Assembly: GCA_964369665.1 (NCBI GenBank)
Contig: CAYJFS010000001.1
Coordinates: 310,001 to 374,000, forward strand
DNA length: 64,000 nt
Source: Bilophila sp964369665
GTDB lineage: Bacteria > Desulfobacterota > Desulfovibrionia > Desulfovibrionales > Desulfovibrionaceae
Direction: 5' to 3'
The translations under genes were made by a program, and so were the position numbers. This document shows, piece by piece, positions 43,333-52,731 of the stretch (positions are counted from its first letter, which is position 1; every line of letters begins with the position of its first letter). Below the pieces are notes generated by a model. It had not been told where the DNA came from. It saw only the letters and a program-made list of their open reading frames with translations, and ran no database searches.

Positions 43333-44368
43333 TATTACAGAACAACATAAAGATATTGATAGATTGCGTTCTAAACTTGGTAATCAATTAGTCATTCTTG
43401 GTCATCATTACCAAGAACAAGGTGTCATTGATCATTGTGATTATACAGGAGACTCTCTTGAACTCTCACAACATATTGCACACCTTGATGCAAAACATAT
43501 TATTTTCTGTGGTGTGTTTTTTATGGCTGAATCTGCTGCACTACTTGCCCAAAAAGATCAATTTGTTTACCTTCCTGAACCTTCTGCTAATTGTATTATG
43601 TCTTTGATGAGTCCAGCAGAACTTATTGATATTATTTTTAAAAAACTTACTAAGTCTGGAAGAAAAATTATACCTATTGCATATGTCAATACAACTTTAG
43701 ATGTTAAAGCTGTTGTGGGAAAACATGGTGGATCTCTTTGTACTTCATCAAGTGCAGAAAAAGTCCTTCGTTGGGCTATGCAACAAGGAGATGGTGTTTT
43801 CTTTGTTCCTGATAAAAACCTTGCCTACAATACTGCAAAACGTATAGGCATTGATAAAAAAGATATTCATCTTCTTGACATACGTAAAAAAGGAGAAGCT
43901 GCAAACCTTGATGCAGCTAATAATGCCTCACTTATTCTATGGCCAGGTCTTTGTGCTATCCATACACGTTTTATGATGAGTCATATACATACAGTAAGAG
44001 AAGATTATCCTGGGTGCACTATTATTGTTCACCCTGAGTGTACGCCAGATGTTGTTCAGGCATCTAATAATTCTGGTTCAACATCATTTATTATTGATTA
44101 TACAAAGAATATGCCTGATGGCATGCACCTTGTTATTGGAACTGAGTTTAACCTTGTACAACGCCTAGCCCAAAAACATAAAAGTAGACTTACTGTGACG
44201 CCATTAAGAACAAGTTCATGTTCCCATATGGCTAAAGGCACACCAACCAATCTTCTTGAAACATTATATTCTATTGTAGATAACAATTCTACTCCTATAA
44301 AAATAGAACCTACCACTGCTATGTTTGCAAAAGAATCTCTTGAACGTATGTTCAAAATAGTTAATTAA
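43316..44368 (+). CDS. nadA: Quinolinate synthase A
   Basis: Condenses iminoaspartate with dihydroxyacetone phosphate; 4Fe-4S enzyme. About 350 residues. It has LGHHYQEQGVIDHCDYTGDSLELS near 25-48, FCGVFFMAESAALL near 63 (first cluster Cys), GGSLCTSSSAEKV near 138, and HPECTPDV near 236 (another cluster Cys), with a late Cys near 300. The frame opens at a TTG (43304), but the ATG at 43316 is more likely; it overlaps the end of nadC by 17 bases, so the genes are coupled. Confidence 0.95.
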   Translation: MKQLYNITEQHKDIDRLRSKLGNQLVILGHHYQEQGVIDHCDYTGDSLELSQHIAHLDAKHIIFCGVFFMAESAALLAQKDQFVYLPEPSANCIMSLMSPAELIDIIFKKLTKSGRKIIPIAYVNTTLDVKAVVGKHGGSLCTSSSAEKVLRWAMQQGDGVFFVPDKNLAYNTAKRIGIDKKDIHLLDIRKKGEAANLDAANNASLILWPGLCAIHTRFMMSHIHTVREDYPGCTIIVHPECTPDVVQASNNSGSTSFIIDYTKNMPDGMHLVIGTEFNLVQRLAQKHKSRLTVTPLRTSSCSHMAKGTPTNLLETLYSIVDNNSTPIKIEPTTAMFAKESLERMFKIVN

Positions 44369-44400
44369 AAATATAACTCATAATATGATAAATAGAAAGC

Positions 44401-45978
44401 ATGAAACAACACTCTAAGGTTCTTATCATTGGTGCTGGCATTGCTGGATCAACAGCAGCCTTAGTTTTAGCTGATCTTGGTATTGAGGTAACACTTATTA
44501 CACCTGAAAAAAAGATTAATAGTGGTAACTCAGAACTTGCTCAAGGAGGTATTGTTTATACTCCAAATTATAATGAAACGATTCTTTTAAAAAAAGATAT
44601 TCTTACTGCTGGACATTACCATAATTCTATTTCTGCTGTCCATTTTCTCTGTCAAAAAGGCCATGAGATTATCCAAAAATTCCTTATAGAGCGTATAAAT
44701 GTTCCTTTTGATAAAGATATACATAATAAAAATTTTAGCTTTACTCGTGAAGGTGGGCATCATTCAGCAAGAATTATTCACTGTGCTGATCATACAGGAT
44801 CTTCCATCATGGAACACTTATATACAGCTATAAAAAAATCAATAAATATTCAAATTCTTACAGAAAGAACTGCTATAAACTTTATAACAACACATCACCA
44901 TACTCATCCTAAAAAAATATACTCCCATATAGAAAACCAATGTGTTGGTGCCTATATTTTTAACGAAAAAACTCAAGAAGTAGAAACACATCTTGCTGAA
45001 TGGACTATACTTGCTACTGGTGGTGTTGGACAACTGTACTCTCATACAACAAATACTCAAGGGTCTATAGGCTCTGGTATTGCTATGGCAAAAAATGCAG
45101 AAGTTATACTCACAAACCTTGAATATATACAGTTCCATCCCACTGCACTCTATACCCCAAACAGTAAAAATAAATTTTTAATTACTGAATCTATTAGAGG
45201 AGAAGGTGCTATCCTCATAAATGATCAACAACAAGCGTTTATGGAAAAATATGATCAACGTAAAGATTTAGCACCACGAGATATTGTTACACACTCCATT
45301 ATGAAAGAAATACTTCTTCATAATAGTACATGTGTTTACCTTGATCTTTCAAAAATAACACATAACATACAATACAGATTCCCAACAGTCTATCAGTATT
45401 GCAAAAACCAAGACATTGATATCACAAAAGATCATATCCCTGTTATTCCTGCAGCACATTATCTTTGTGGTGGTATTCTTACAGATATTAAAGGAAGAAC
45501 ATCACTTAAAAGACTCTATAGTATAGGAGAATCTAGTTGCACTGGTGTTCATGGTGCCAATCGACTTGCTAGTGTATCATTAGTTGAAGCTTTATTATGG
45601 GGGTATAGTGCAGCTCAAAATATTTCATATAGTATAAAAAAGAAAAAAGATTCTTTAACAAACAACATTATTAATACTATCTTAGACTGGAAATATGTTG
45701 GTAACAACAAAAATAATAATGCAGACTTTATTGAACAAAGTTGGAATTCTATACAACACACAATGTGGAATTATGTAGGTATACTTCGGACCGAAAAACA
45801 ACTTATATACGCTTTAGAAAAACTTCAGACTATCTCTAAAGACTTACATAAATTTTATGAAAAAACATTTATTTCAAAAGCTATAATTGATCTTTTACAT
45901 GGATGCCAAGCTGCATCCACAATAACACAACATGCTCTGCTCAATAAAAAAAGTTGTGGATGTCATCAACGTATTTGA
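44401..45978 (+). CDS. nadB: L-aspartate oxidase
   Basis: FAD enzyme that oxidises aspartate to iminoaspartate, the first step of de novo NAD synthesis. 525 residues, with FAD motif GAGIAGSTAALVLADLG near 11, GNSELAQGG near 41, EGGHHSARI near 118, FHPTALY near 246, RGEGAILINDQ near 266 and APRDIV near 294. The C-terminal helical domain ends in a cysteine-rich KKSCGCHQR. The gene is 32 bases after nadA, completing the nadCAB set; all enzymes from aspartate to nicotinate mononucleotide are here. Confidence 0.95.
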   Translation: MKQHSKVLIIGAGIAGSTAALVLADLGIEVTLITPEKKINSGNSELAQGGIVYTPNYNETILLKKDILTAGHYHNSISAVHFLCQKGHEIIQKFLIERINVPFDKDIHNKNFSFTREGGHHSARIIHCADHTGSSIMEHLYTAIKKSINIQILTERTAINFITTHHHTHPKKIYSHIENQCVGAYIFNEKTQEVETHLAEWTILATGGVGQLYSHTTNTQGSIGSGIAMAKNAEVILTNLEYIQFHPTALYTPNSKNKFLITESIRGEGAILINDQQQAFMEKYDQRKDLAPRDIVTHSIMKEILLHNSTCVYLDLSKITHNIQYRFPTVYQYCKNQDIDITKDHIPVIPAAHYLCGGILTDIKGRTSLKRLYSIGESSCTGVHGANRLASVSLVEALLWGYSAAQNISYSIKKKKDSLTNNIINTILDWKYVGNNKNNNADFIEQSWNSIQHTMWNYVGILRTEKQLIYALEKLQTISKDLHKFYEKTFISKAIIDLLHGCQAASTITQHALLNKKSCGCHQRI

Positions 45979-46006
45979 CAAAGTACACTAATATAAAAAT
46001 TTCTAG

Positions 46007-46306
46007 TTAAAACATTGCTGCATACTGAAATAAAGATCGAACAACAACAGTCTGCAATAACTGTATAACAATCAAAACAACAATAGGTGAAAGATCAAGT
46101 CCATTAATAAGGGTAAAAGGAAGCCACTTTCGTACTCTATAAAATACTGGTTCTGTAATAGCATAGAAAAAACGAACAATATTATTGTATGGATCAGGTC
46201 TCACCCACGTAAGTAGTACAGCAATAATAATAATCCAAAAATATAGTGAAAGAACTACATCTAAAACTTTTGCTATACCTAACAAAATATTTCCAATAAC
46301 AAACAT
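46007..46306 (-). CDS. YggT-family integral membrane protein
   Basis: 99 residues with two membrane segments (about residues 1-30 and 70-92), and the family signature LLTWVRPDPYNNIVRFFYAITEPVFYRVRKWLP near 32-64 (key parts: RPDP and ITEP). The open frame runs 48 codons further upstream, but that part translates a perfect AGGAGG ribosome binding site located seven bases before the ATG at 46306, so I take the short form. Function unknown; related proteins affect cell shape or osmotic growth. Likely co-transcribed with the HAD phosphatase 77 bases upstream. Confidence 0.88.
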   Translation of the reverse strand: MFVIGNILLGIAKVLDVVLSLYFWIIIIAVLLTWVRPDPYNNIVRFFYAITEPVFYRVRKWLPFTLINGLDLSPIVVLIVIQLLQTVVVRSLFQYAAMF

Positions 46307-46382
46307 AGTAAATCCTCCTAAGATATTTTCTCTAAAATAACTGTATTGATCTCCATAAAGTTCTTCCAGGATATTCCTTAAA

Positions 46383-47051
46383 CTAAGTATAAACCTTGCA
46401 AAAAGCTTGATGTAAATCCATAAAATTTTCAATAAATATTGCTGCTGCAAGCTTTTTGTTACGATATGATATAAGTGGTACCTCTAAAGCACTAGTAACC
46501 CCCTCATCTGTCAAACTATCCCCAACAAAAGCTACTGCAGATGCTGCTACATTCCAAGCTTCTAGAATTTTTAATGTACCACCTGGATGTGGTTTTGCAG
46601 GAACAATATCTATATGCATCACCATATGAAAAAAATCAGCTATGCCTAGATGCTCAAGAATTGAATATACTCCATCAGAATCTCTATTTGTATGTAAACC
46701 AATATTTATCCCTTTATTTCTCAACCATTGCAATAATTCCATTAATCCTGGCTCTAAAGTAAAATATGGTAAAGATTCTTTCTCATATGGCCTGTGCTTA
46801 AGTATTTCTGTAAGTTTTCCATGATCTTTTTTGGGAATAAGAAAATCTATAGCTTCTTGCCAACTAGCCATTTGCACATAGTCTCTATGTTCTTCTGCTA
46901 TTTCTGGATAACCAAGCTCTTTAAGAACCATATTATAATATGATAAATTAACGTGATTAGAATCTATAATAACACCATCACAGTCAAAAATTATACCTCT
47001 AACACCATCAGGAAAAACTTTCCGTAGCTGTTGAGTAATCAATGGTAACAT
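46383..47051 (-). CDS. HAD-superfamily hydrolase, phosphoglycolate phosphatase-like
   Basis: 222 residues. HAD motif I IIFDCDGVIIDSN near 20, motif II LHTNRDSDG near 125, motif III Lys in PAKPHPGG near 155 and motif IV FVGDSLTDEGV near 175. The helical cap between motif I and II is of the PGP/beta-phosphoglucomutase type (C1). The exact substrate cannot be called. The open frame starts at a TTG at 47069, but a G-rich site precedes the ATG at 47051. It is followed by the YggT gene. Confidence 0.85.
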   Translation of the reverse strand: MLPLITQQLRKVFPDGVRGIIFDCDGVIIDSNHVNLSYYNMVLKELGYPEIAEEHRDYVQMASWQEAIDFLIPKKDHGKLTEILKHRPYEKESLPYFTLEPGLMELLQWLRNKGINIGLHTNRDSDGVYSILEHLGIADFFHMVMHIDIVPAKPHPGGTLKILEAWNVAASAVAFVGDSLTDEGVTSALEVPLISYRNKKLAAAIFIENFMDLHQAFCKVYT

Positions 47052-47130
47052 AAAAAATAACGCCCCCAAATAGTATTAAAACATAAACTATATAAAAAAT
47101 GAACATATAAATATTGCAACACTAGAAAAC

Positions 47131-47159
47131 TTGACCTAATGCATGGTGATAGGTATGGT
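47131..47159 (+). promoter_or_regulatory. Probable sigma-70 promoter of tatA
   Basis: TTGACC (47131-47136), a 17-base spacer and TATGGT (47154-47159) lie 25 bases before the tatA start; five of six and four of six match the consensus elements. Confidence 0.55.
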
Positions 47160-47184
47160 ATTACTATAAGGAGTGGAGGTAATA

Positions 47185-47367
47185 ATGTACGGTATTGGTA
47201 TGCAGGAACTCCTACTTATTCTTGTTGTTGTCCTTCTTATTTTTGGATCAAAAAAACTTCCAGAAATTGGTGCTGGCTTAGGAAAAGCTATTCGTAATTT
47301 TAAAAGATCTACAACAGAACCAGACGAGATTGATATTACACCTAAGGATAAAGATAATCACTCATGA
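47185..47367 (+). CDS. tatA: Sec-independent protein translocase TatA
   Basis: 60 residues. One N-terminal membrane helix (LLLILVVVLLIFGSKKLPEIGAGLG gives the helix and the hinge FGxKKLPE), an amphipathic helix and a short acidic tail. It forms the pore-like component of twin-arginine export of folded proteins. The open frame begins with GTG at 47173, but this part is the GGAGG ribosome binding site; the real ATG is at 47185. No tatB or tatC lies nearby, as is often seen with a separately encoded TatA. Confidence 0.93.
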   Translation: MYGIGMQELLLILVVVLLIFGSKKLPEIGAGLGKAIRNFKRSTTEPDEIDITPKDKDNHS

Positions 47368-47477
47368 TGTATAATCTAAGCTTATATATATTAAAAGTAT
47401 AGAGAGTTCAAAATAGGTCTTCTAAATACACAAGATCTTGTTACTCTCTTTACTCTAACATTCTTATTTGACCATAC

Positions 47478-48197
47478 TTATAGCCATCTAAACATATTTT
47501 TCCATGTACCATAAATTTCTTCACGAGCATCTTGTGACTCTTGTTTACGATATAAAAAATATGCAGAGAGTGATTTTTCTTTTGCATGTTTTGCAATATC
47601 AGGAACATCAGGAAACATTTCAACAATAAATGTATACCTTTTCCAGGCTGAACAATATTTCCCCATATTCCAAAAAACATCTGCAAGGTATAATTCATGT
47701 TCAACCATAATTCTTCGACAAACCTGGATTTCTTTACGAGCTTTCTCAGCATAAGGAGATTCAGGAAAAAGCTCTTGTGTTCTCTGGAAGTATTCGTAAG
47801 CTTCTTGGACAGATGTTGTAGCCCTATCAATAGATACAAATGTTTTAAGATTTGCCATACCTATCTTATAAAGAACATATGGGATTTCTTCACGACGAGG
47901 GTGAAGTGCCTCAAACTCTTTATAGGCTTCAACAGCTTCAAGATATTTCTCGTCTAAAAAAAGAGCATCTCCAACCGCTAACTCTGCCTCTACTGCATAG
48001 GGACTAAATGGATAATTATCTTTTAATTTCTCATAATATTCTGCTGCTTCAGCATATTTATGATCTTGCATAGCATTTGTAGCCATTGTATAAAGCTCTT
48101 CCACTGGCTTTTCAGGCTCTGATTGAGAAGAAAAACGTCCACACCCAACAATCATAAAGAAAAATATATAATAAATAAATAAATAACGAATATACAT
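47478..48197 (-). CDS. bamD: Outer-membrane protein assembly factor BamD (lipoprotein)
   Basis: 239 residues. Signal peptide YLFIYYIFFFMIVGCG with lipobox IVGC, then about five TPR-like repeats; AAEYYEKLKDNYPFSPYAVEAEL near 50-72 and YVLYKIGMANLK near 105 are the BamD signature. It is an essential partner of BamA in folding outer-membrane beta-barrels. It follows trxB by eight bases on the same strand, so the trxA-trxB-bamD order looks like one transcript. The 3' end converges with tatA across an untidy A+T-rich spacer with a weak AGAGAGT/ACTCTCT inverted repeat (47401-47449). Confidence 0.9.
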   Translation of the reverse strand: MYIRYLFIYYIFFFMIVGCGRFSSQSEPEKPVEELYTMATNAMQDHKYAEAAEYYEKLKDNYPFSPYAVEAELAVGDALFLDEKYLEAVEAYKEFEALHPRREEIPYVLYKIGMANLKTFVSIDRATTSVQEAYEYFQRTQELFPESPYAEKARKEIQVCRRIMVEHELYLADVFWNMGKYCSAWKRYTFIVEMFPDVPDIAKHAKEKSLSAYFLYRKQESQDAREEIYGTWKNMFRWL

Positions 48198-48205
48198 AAC
48201 CCTAA

Positions 48206-49132
48206 CTATATGCTCAATTGTTCAATATATGCAAATGCAGTAGTTGCAGCAGTTGCACCATCCCCTACAGCAGTTACAACCTGACGACATTGCTTGGATC
48301 TTATATCACCAGCTGCAAAAACTCCAGGTATATTTGTCCTCATTTCATTATCTGTCAAAATAAACCCATTCCCATCTAGATTAATCTCTGAAGGGAAAAA
48401 TTCGTTTTTAGGCTGATAACCAACAAAAATAAACACACCATTTACTGTCATCTCTGACTTCACCTGTGTCTGTATATTTTCAATAATAATACCTGTAACC
48501 TCTTTTTCTCCAACGAACTCTATAACTCTACTATTAAGAACAAGCTCTATTTTGTTAGACTCATTAAATATTTTTTCTTGATATATTTTGCTTGCACTAA
48601 ATTTATCTCTACGATGTATCAAATATATTTTTTTAACAATCCGAGAAAGATATAATGCCTCTTCAAGTGCTGAGTCTCCACCACCAACTACAGCAATAAC
48701 CTGATTACGAAAAAAATTCCCATCACATAATGCACAGTAAGAAACACCACGACCTGTAAGATCCTGTTCTCTTGGTATTCCTAAAATCTTAGGGCTAGCT
48801 CCACTACAAAGAATTACAGATTTTCCTCTAATTTCTTCACCACCAACAACTATATTATTACTCTTACCATTATTAACAAACGATGATACCTGATCATTAT
48901 ATCGTGTAAGTGTGTACTCTTGTAAATGTTCAGAAAATTTATCTGCTAGTTCCCATCCTTTAATACCTAAAGGATATCCTGGATAATTAGTAACTTCTTC
49001 TGTTTTAAGAAGCTGTCCTCCTGGGGCAAGCATTTCTATCAAAGCAATTTCTAAACCTGAACGACATAAATATAGTGCAGCTGTTAACCCTGCAGGGCCA
49101 CCACCTACAATAATACAGTCGTACTCTTTCAT
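48206..49132 (-). CDS. trxB: Thioredoxin reductase
   Basis: 308 residues, FAD- and NADPH-binding. FAD motif GGGPAGLTAAL near 10, redox-active pair CALC near 134 (the usual form is CATC), NADPH motif GGGDSALEEAL near 152, and GVFAAGDIRSKQCRQ near 275. It recycles thioredoxin. The ATG overlaps the stop codon of trxA (49129-49132), so the two are translationally coupled. The CALC dipeptide is noted as a finding. Confidence 0.95.
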   Translation of the reverse strand: MKEYDCIIVGGGPAGLTAALYLCRSGLEIALIEMLAPGGQLLKTEEVTNYPGYPLGIKGWELADKFSEHLQEYTLTRYNDQVSSFVNNGKSNNIVVGGEEIRGKSVILCSGASPKILGIPREQDLTGRGVSYCALCDGNFFRNQVIAVVGGGDSALEEALYLSRIVKKIYLIHRRDKFSASKIYQEKIFNESNKIELVLNSRVIEFVGEKEVTGIIIENIQTQVKSEMTVNGVFIFVGYQPKNEFFPSEINLDGNGFILTDNEMRTNIPGVFAAGDIRSKQCRQVVTAVGDGATAATTAFAYIEQLSI

Positions 49133-49452
49133 GAAAGAGCCTTTTCTTTAAGTAATGTAATTATATTACTTTTAGAAACTGCACCTGTAAGTTGCTCTAT
49201 TAACTCGCCATCTTTAAACAACATAAGTGTAGGGATAGCTCTAATACCATATGTTCCTGATGTAGAAGGATTCTCATCAACATTTACCTTAACTACACTA
49301 ATATCACTGGCATATTCAAGTGCTATTTCGTCTATAATAGGCCCTATAGCACGACATGGTCCACACCATGGAGCCCAAAAATCTACAAGAACAGGTTTTT
49401 TAGATTTTAGAACAACTGCATCAAAGTTAGAATCTGTAACTTGTGTGGCCAT
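49129..49452 (-). CDS. trxA: Thioredoxin
   Basis: 107 residues with the standard active site FWAPWCGPCR near 27-36, VNVDENPSTSGTYGIRAIPTLMLFKDG near 57-83 with the conserved cis-proline, and length typical of TrxA. GGAG precedes the ATG. Served by a near-consensus promoter at 49529-49557. It is the first gene of a trxA-trxB-bamD transcript. Confidence 0.97.
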   Translation of the reverse strand: MATQVTDSNFDAVVLKSKKPVLVDFWAPWCGPCRAIGPIIDEIALEYASDISVVKVNVDENPSTSGTYGIRAIPTLMLFKDGELIEQLTGAVSKSNIITLLKEKALS

Positions 49453-49528
49453 ATTACTCTCCTTACTTTATGTAAAAATAAATAAATGTACTTTTTTCTC
49501 AAACAAACAATAAAAACTTATGAAATAA

Positions 49529-49557
49529 ATTGTAGTTTTGCCTATACTAACTGTCAA
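49529..49557 (-). promoter_or_regulatory. Near-consensus sigma-70 promoter of trxA-trxB
   Basis: On the minus strand TTGACA (complement at 49552-49557), then exactly 17 bases, then TACAAT (complement at 49529-49534). It lies about 75 bases upstream of the trxA start. This is the best sigma-70 promoter in the window. Confidence 0.8.
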
Positions 49558-49581
49558 GACAACAATAAATAATAAGCTGAT

Positions 49582-50643
49582 TTATACCTGTAACATATCG
49601 CTTGGAATATACTGTCCCCTTGGAACTGCCGAAAGTGTCAAATCATGATATAACCCCATTGATGCAAGTAATTCTCCAGTATATCCTATCATTATACCAT
49701 TATCTGTACACAACTCATGTGAAGGTATATATAGTTTTTTATTATATTTCTCTACTAGCTTCTGCATACTCTTACGAACAAACGTGTTTGCTGCTACACC
49801 ACCTGCAACAACAATATTATCTATATCTATATTTTTCTGTATAGCTTTTTCCATCTTTATAGATAATGTCTCAGTAACAGCTAACATATATGATGCACAA
49901 ACATTACAAAGTGCTTGAGAAACACTTTTAGTTGTATCTAAAGAGTAGCTTTTACCTTCCTCTATAAGAAAAGTATTTTTTTGTATATATTGTGCTGCTG
50001 CTGTTTTAAGACCACTAAAACTAAAATCCAAACTTGAAACATTTGTATATGGACGTGGAAAAAGACTTGGATCTGCCACTCCTTGCTGTGCTAGCTTATC
50101 TAAAAAAATACCACCTGGATAAGGTAAACCAAGCATCTTTGCAAACTTATCACAAGCTTCTCCAGCAGCATCATCTAGTGTTCTCCCTAAAAGAAAAAAT
50201 ACTCTTGGTGATTCTATCTTATAAATATGAGTATGTCCTCCTGAAACAAGAAGACCTAATGCAGGATAAGTAAAAGGCTTTTCAATACCAGCTACAAGAA
50301 GGTGTGCATGTAAATGATGTATTCCTAACAAAGGAACATTTAATGCTAAAGATAATCCTTTAGCAAAAGCAAGACCAACTAATAATGCTCCAAGTAAACC
50401 TGGGCCACGAGTTACAGAGATTACTTCAATATCACAAGAAGTGACACCTGTATTTGAGATAAGTTCATCATATAGTGAACCAATATATGCATAGTGTTCA
50501 CGAGAAGCAATTTCAGGAACAACACCACCAAATAACTTATGTAATTTTACCTGTGTTTTTAACACATGTCCAATGCAGTGACCTTTGTGCACAAAAGCAA
50601 GAGCTGTCTCATCACAGGATGTCTCAATACCAAGACATAACAT
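49582..50643 (-). CDS. tsaD: tRNA N6-adenosine threonylcarbamoyltransferase TsaD
   Basis: 353 residues. Transfers threonylcarbamoyl to A37 of ANN-decoding tRNAs. Opens CLGIETSCDETALAFV, has the metal-binding HHLHAHL near 110, LLVSGGHTHIYK near 131, DDAAGEACDKFAKMLGLPYPGG near 155-176, and FSFSGLKTA near 208. It follows fbp by 71 bases on the same strand. The partners TsaB, TsaE and TsaC are not in the window. Confidence 0.96.
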   Translation of the reverse strand: MLCLGIETSCDETALAFVHKGHCIGHVLKTQVKLHKLFGGVVPEIASREHYAYIGSLYDELISNTGVTSCDIEVISVTRGPGLLGALLVGLAFAKGLSLALNVPLLGIHHLHAHLLVAGIEKPFTYPALGLLVSGGHTHIYKIESPRVFFLLGRTLDDAAGEACDKFAKMLGLPYPGGIFLDKLAQQGVADPSLFPRPYTNVSSLDFSFSGLKTAAAQYIQKNTFLIEEGKSYSLDTTKSVSQALCNVCASYMLAVTETLSIKMEKAIQKNIDIDNIVVAGGVAANTFVRKSMQKLVEKYNKKLYIPSHELCTDNGIMIGYTGELLASMGLYHDLTLSAVPRGQYIPSDMLQV

Positions 50644-50714
50644 ACAACAACATCCAATAAAAATTTTTATTCATTGCTACTAAAAAATATTCATTATTAG
50701 CAATTATATACTAA

Positions 50715-51728
50715 CTAGCTACAAGAATAGTTACTATAAATAGAAGTTATAACCTGAACATCCTTTTTAGAACCTATAAATAAAGGTACTCTTGCATGAA
50801 GACTTGTTGGCTTATAATCAAGGGTTCTTATATAACCATCCGTTGATGCTCCACCTGCATTTTCTGCAATAAAAGCAAGTGGTGAAGCTTCACAAAGGTA
50901 ACGTAGTTTTCCATGGGTATTACCTTTTCTACTGTCTGGTGGATACATAAAAATACCACCATAAAGCAATGTCCTATGGAAATCTGCAACAAGAGAGCCA
51001 ACATATCGTGCTGAACGAGGTTCTTTTCCATCCTCTGGGCACTTAAAATAGTCTACAGATTTTTTTGTAGGCTCATCCCAATGACTCCAATGCCCTTCAT
51101 TAACAGAATAAATTTCACCTTTTTCAGGCATCTTAATATCAGGATGTGAAAGTAAAAACTCACCAACGCTTGGATCAAGCGTAAATCCATGTACACCTTG
51201 ACCTGCAGTATATACAAGCATTGTTGAAGTACCATATAAAAAATAACCAGCAGCTACCTGCTCTGATCCAGGTTGCAATACTTCTTCTAGCTCTACGTCA
51301 CCTGTTTTACCAGGTTTACGACGCAAAACTGAAAAAATTGTTCCAACATTGATATTCACATCTATATTTGAAGAACCATCTAATGGATCAAAAATAAGAA
51401 TATAATCACCTCGAGGAAATACTGCAGATACCTTGATAAGATCTGGTTCTTCCTCAGATGCCATAGCACAAAGAACTCCAGATCTCTCCATACGATATAA
51501 AAGAACTTTATTAGCAAAAACATCAAGCTTCTGAACATACTCATCTTGTATGTTTATGTCACCAGTACCGCCTAATATGTCAAGAAGGCCTGCTTTATTT
51601 ACACTTCGAGAAATAATTTTTGCAGATAAAATTAAATCATGAAACAGTGCAGTAAAATGACCTGTTGCTTGTGGAGCTCTTTGTTGTTGCAATAATAAAT
51701 GTTCAGTGACAGTAATTTCAGAAGACAT
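50715..51728 (-). CDS. fbp: Class I fructose-1,6-bisphosphatase
   Basis: 337 residues. Gluconeogenic phosphatase with the metal-binding ASEEEPD near 91, IFDPLDGSSNIDVNINVGTIFSV near 113-135 (key part DPLDGSSN), YVGSLVADFHRTLLYGGIFMYP near 238 (key part GSLVADFHR), and KLRYLCEASPLAFI near 273. The ribosome binding site AAGGAG is good. The gene suggests gluconeogenic flux within the host cell. Confidence 0.95.
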   Translation of the reverse strand: MSSEITVTEHLLLQQQRAPQATGHFTALFHDLILSAKIISRSVNKAGLLDILGGTGDINIQDEYVQKLDVFANKVLLYRMERSGVLCAMASEEEPDLIKVSAVFPRGDYILIFDPLDGSSNIDVNINVGTIFSVLRRKPGKTGDVELEEVLQPGSEQVAAGYFLYGTSTMLVYTAGQGVHGFTLDPSVGEFLLSHPDIKMPEKGEIYSVNEGHWSHWDEPTKKSVDYFKCPEDGKEPRSARYVGSLVADFHRTLLYGGIFMYPPDSRKGNTHGKLRYLCEASPLAFIAENAGGASTDGYIRTLDYKPTSLHARVPLFIGSKKDVQVITSIYSNYSCS

Positions 51729-51840
51729 TTTTTCTCCTTAGATGAACTCTCATACAACAAACCTTAACTATATTCAGATTAATTAAGTAGTCGTTGGCTA
51801 ATGGCTATACTTCAAATAAAAGTATTTTTCTTCTATAAAA

Positions 51841-51859
51841 ATTCATAACATACATGAAT
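51841..51859 (-). terminator. Weak possible terminator behind the lipoprotein gene
   Basis: A 6-bp stem (ATTCAT/ATGAAT, 51841-51846 and 51854-51859) is followed on the minus strand by TTTTATAG. It lies directly behind the stop at 51876. The stem is short and A+T rich, so this is only tentative. Confidence 0.3.
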
Positions 51860-51875
51860 GATTTTATACTTAAGA

Positions 51876-52694
51876 CTAATTGATAATTTTTATAAACTCA
51901 TTATCAATAGCACATTCTTTGGTACGCTCAAAAAATTCACCAGATATAGGGGTTGAAAAAATGATTTTTTGTTCTCCGATATAGTGTACAAGCCAAAGAA
52001 ATTCTCCATTTCTATTAGAAAGTTTTCCATTTACAAAGTTACGGAGAATTACGGACCAATTTTCATCATACATAGGTGTTTCATTAAAGGAAAACTGCCC
52101 TGACCATAACACAGTATCTGGAGAAAAAACAACTATATCTCTAGCATATGGAGAATAGGTAACTAGTTTTGCCATATCAAAATACACAACAAAAAACCCT
52201 TTCATCTCAAGATCAATATAAATAGGCACACTAATAAAAACCTGTGGACCACTAAGAGTATTTTGAACACTTGCACGAATACTGCCTAACAAGCCATCTC
52301 TAGCTTTGGCTTTTAGTATACTAGAAAAATCATATTCTTTTAACAAACTTTTTGGTTCTTGTATTAAAAGTTGACCATCAGGCTCAAGAAAAGCTACGCC
52401 AGAAAGCCAAGGGAACTTTGTCAGTAAAGCAAAAATACTTTTATCAGAAGGCATTCTATCGTTATTTTGTAAATACCGCATAAGATTTTCAAGCTGAATA
52501 TCTATACCCATCATTCTAATAACAAAAATTTGTTCACTATAATTTAAAGAACCTTTGTCACCATAATCAATACATGCAGGCTTATTAATGTATGTTCCAT
52601 AAAAATTCTTTGTTCCTTTCCATTGTCTTGAACAACCTAAAGAAACTAAAACTATAAAAAATAGAAAAAAAACAAAATATACAAATCTAAACAT
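51876..52694 (-). CDS. Putative lipoprotein with a sensor-like (dCache/PAS-type?) periplasmic domain
   Basis: 272 residues. MFRFVYFVFFLFFIVLVSLGCS is a signal peptide with lipobox SLGC (Cys21). The mature part contains SGVAFLEPDGQLLIQEP near 95-111, ISVPIYIDLEMKGFFVVYFDMAKLV near 155-179 and a beta strand series at the end. A pattern of 'hydrophobic-x-PDG' and 'IDL..KGF..V..DM..L' resembles extracellular dCache/PAS-like sensing domains without a signalling module. I cannot assign a function. Its 3' side is followed by a weak hairpin, and 37 bases upstream lies the TPR gene. Confidence 0.65.
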   Translation of the reverse strand: MFRFVYFVFFLFFIVLVSLGCSRQWKGTKNFYGTYINKPACIDYGDKGSLNYSEQIFVIRMMGIDIQLENLMRYLQNNDRMPSDKSIFALLTKFPWLSGVAFLEPDGQLLIQEPKSLLKEYDFSSILKAKARDGLLGSIRASVQNTLSGPQVFISVPIYIDLEMKGFFVVYFDMAKLVTYSPYARDIVVFSPDTVLWSGQFSFNETPMYDENWSVILRNFVNGKLSNRNGEFLWLVHYIGEQKIIFSTPISGEFFERTKECAIDNEFIKIIN

Positions 52695-52731
52695 TTCTAT
52701 CTTAACACCTTGAGTGATTCAACGTTAAATA

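Noticed and set aside
47450..47839. Minus-strand open frame of 129 codons over the bamD 3' half
   Set aside because: It is another reading frame of bamD, which has a clear lipobox and TPR pattern; the shadow frame has no recognisable domain.
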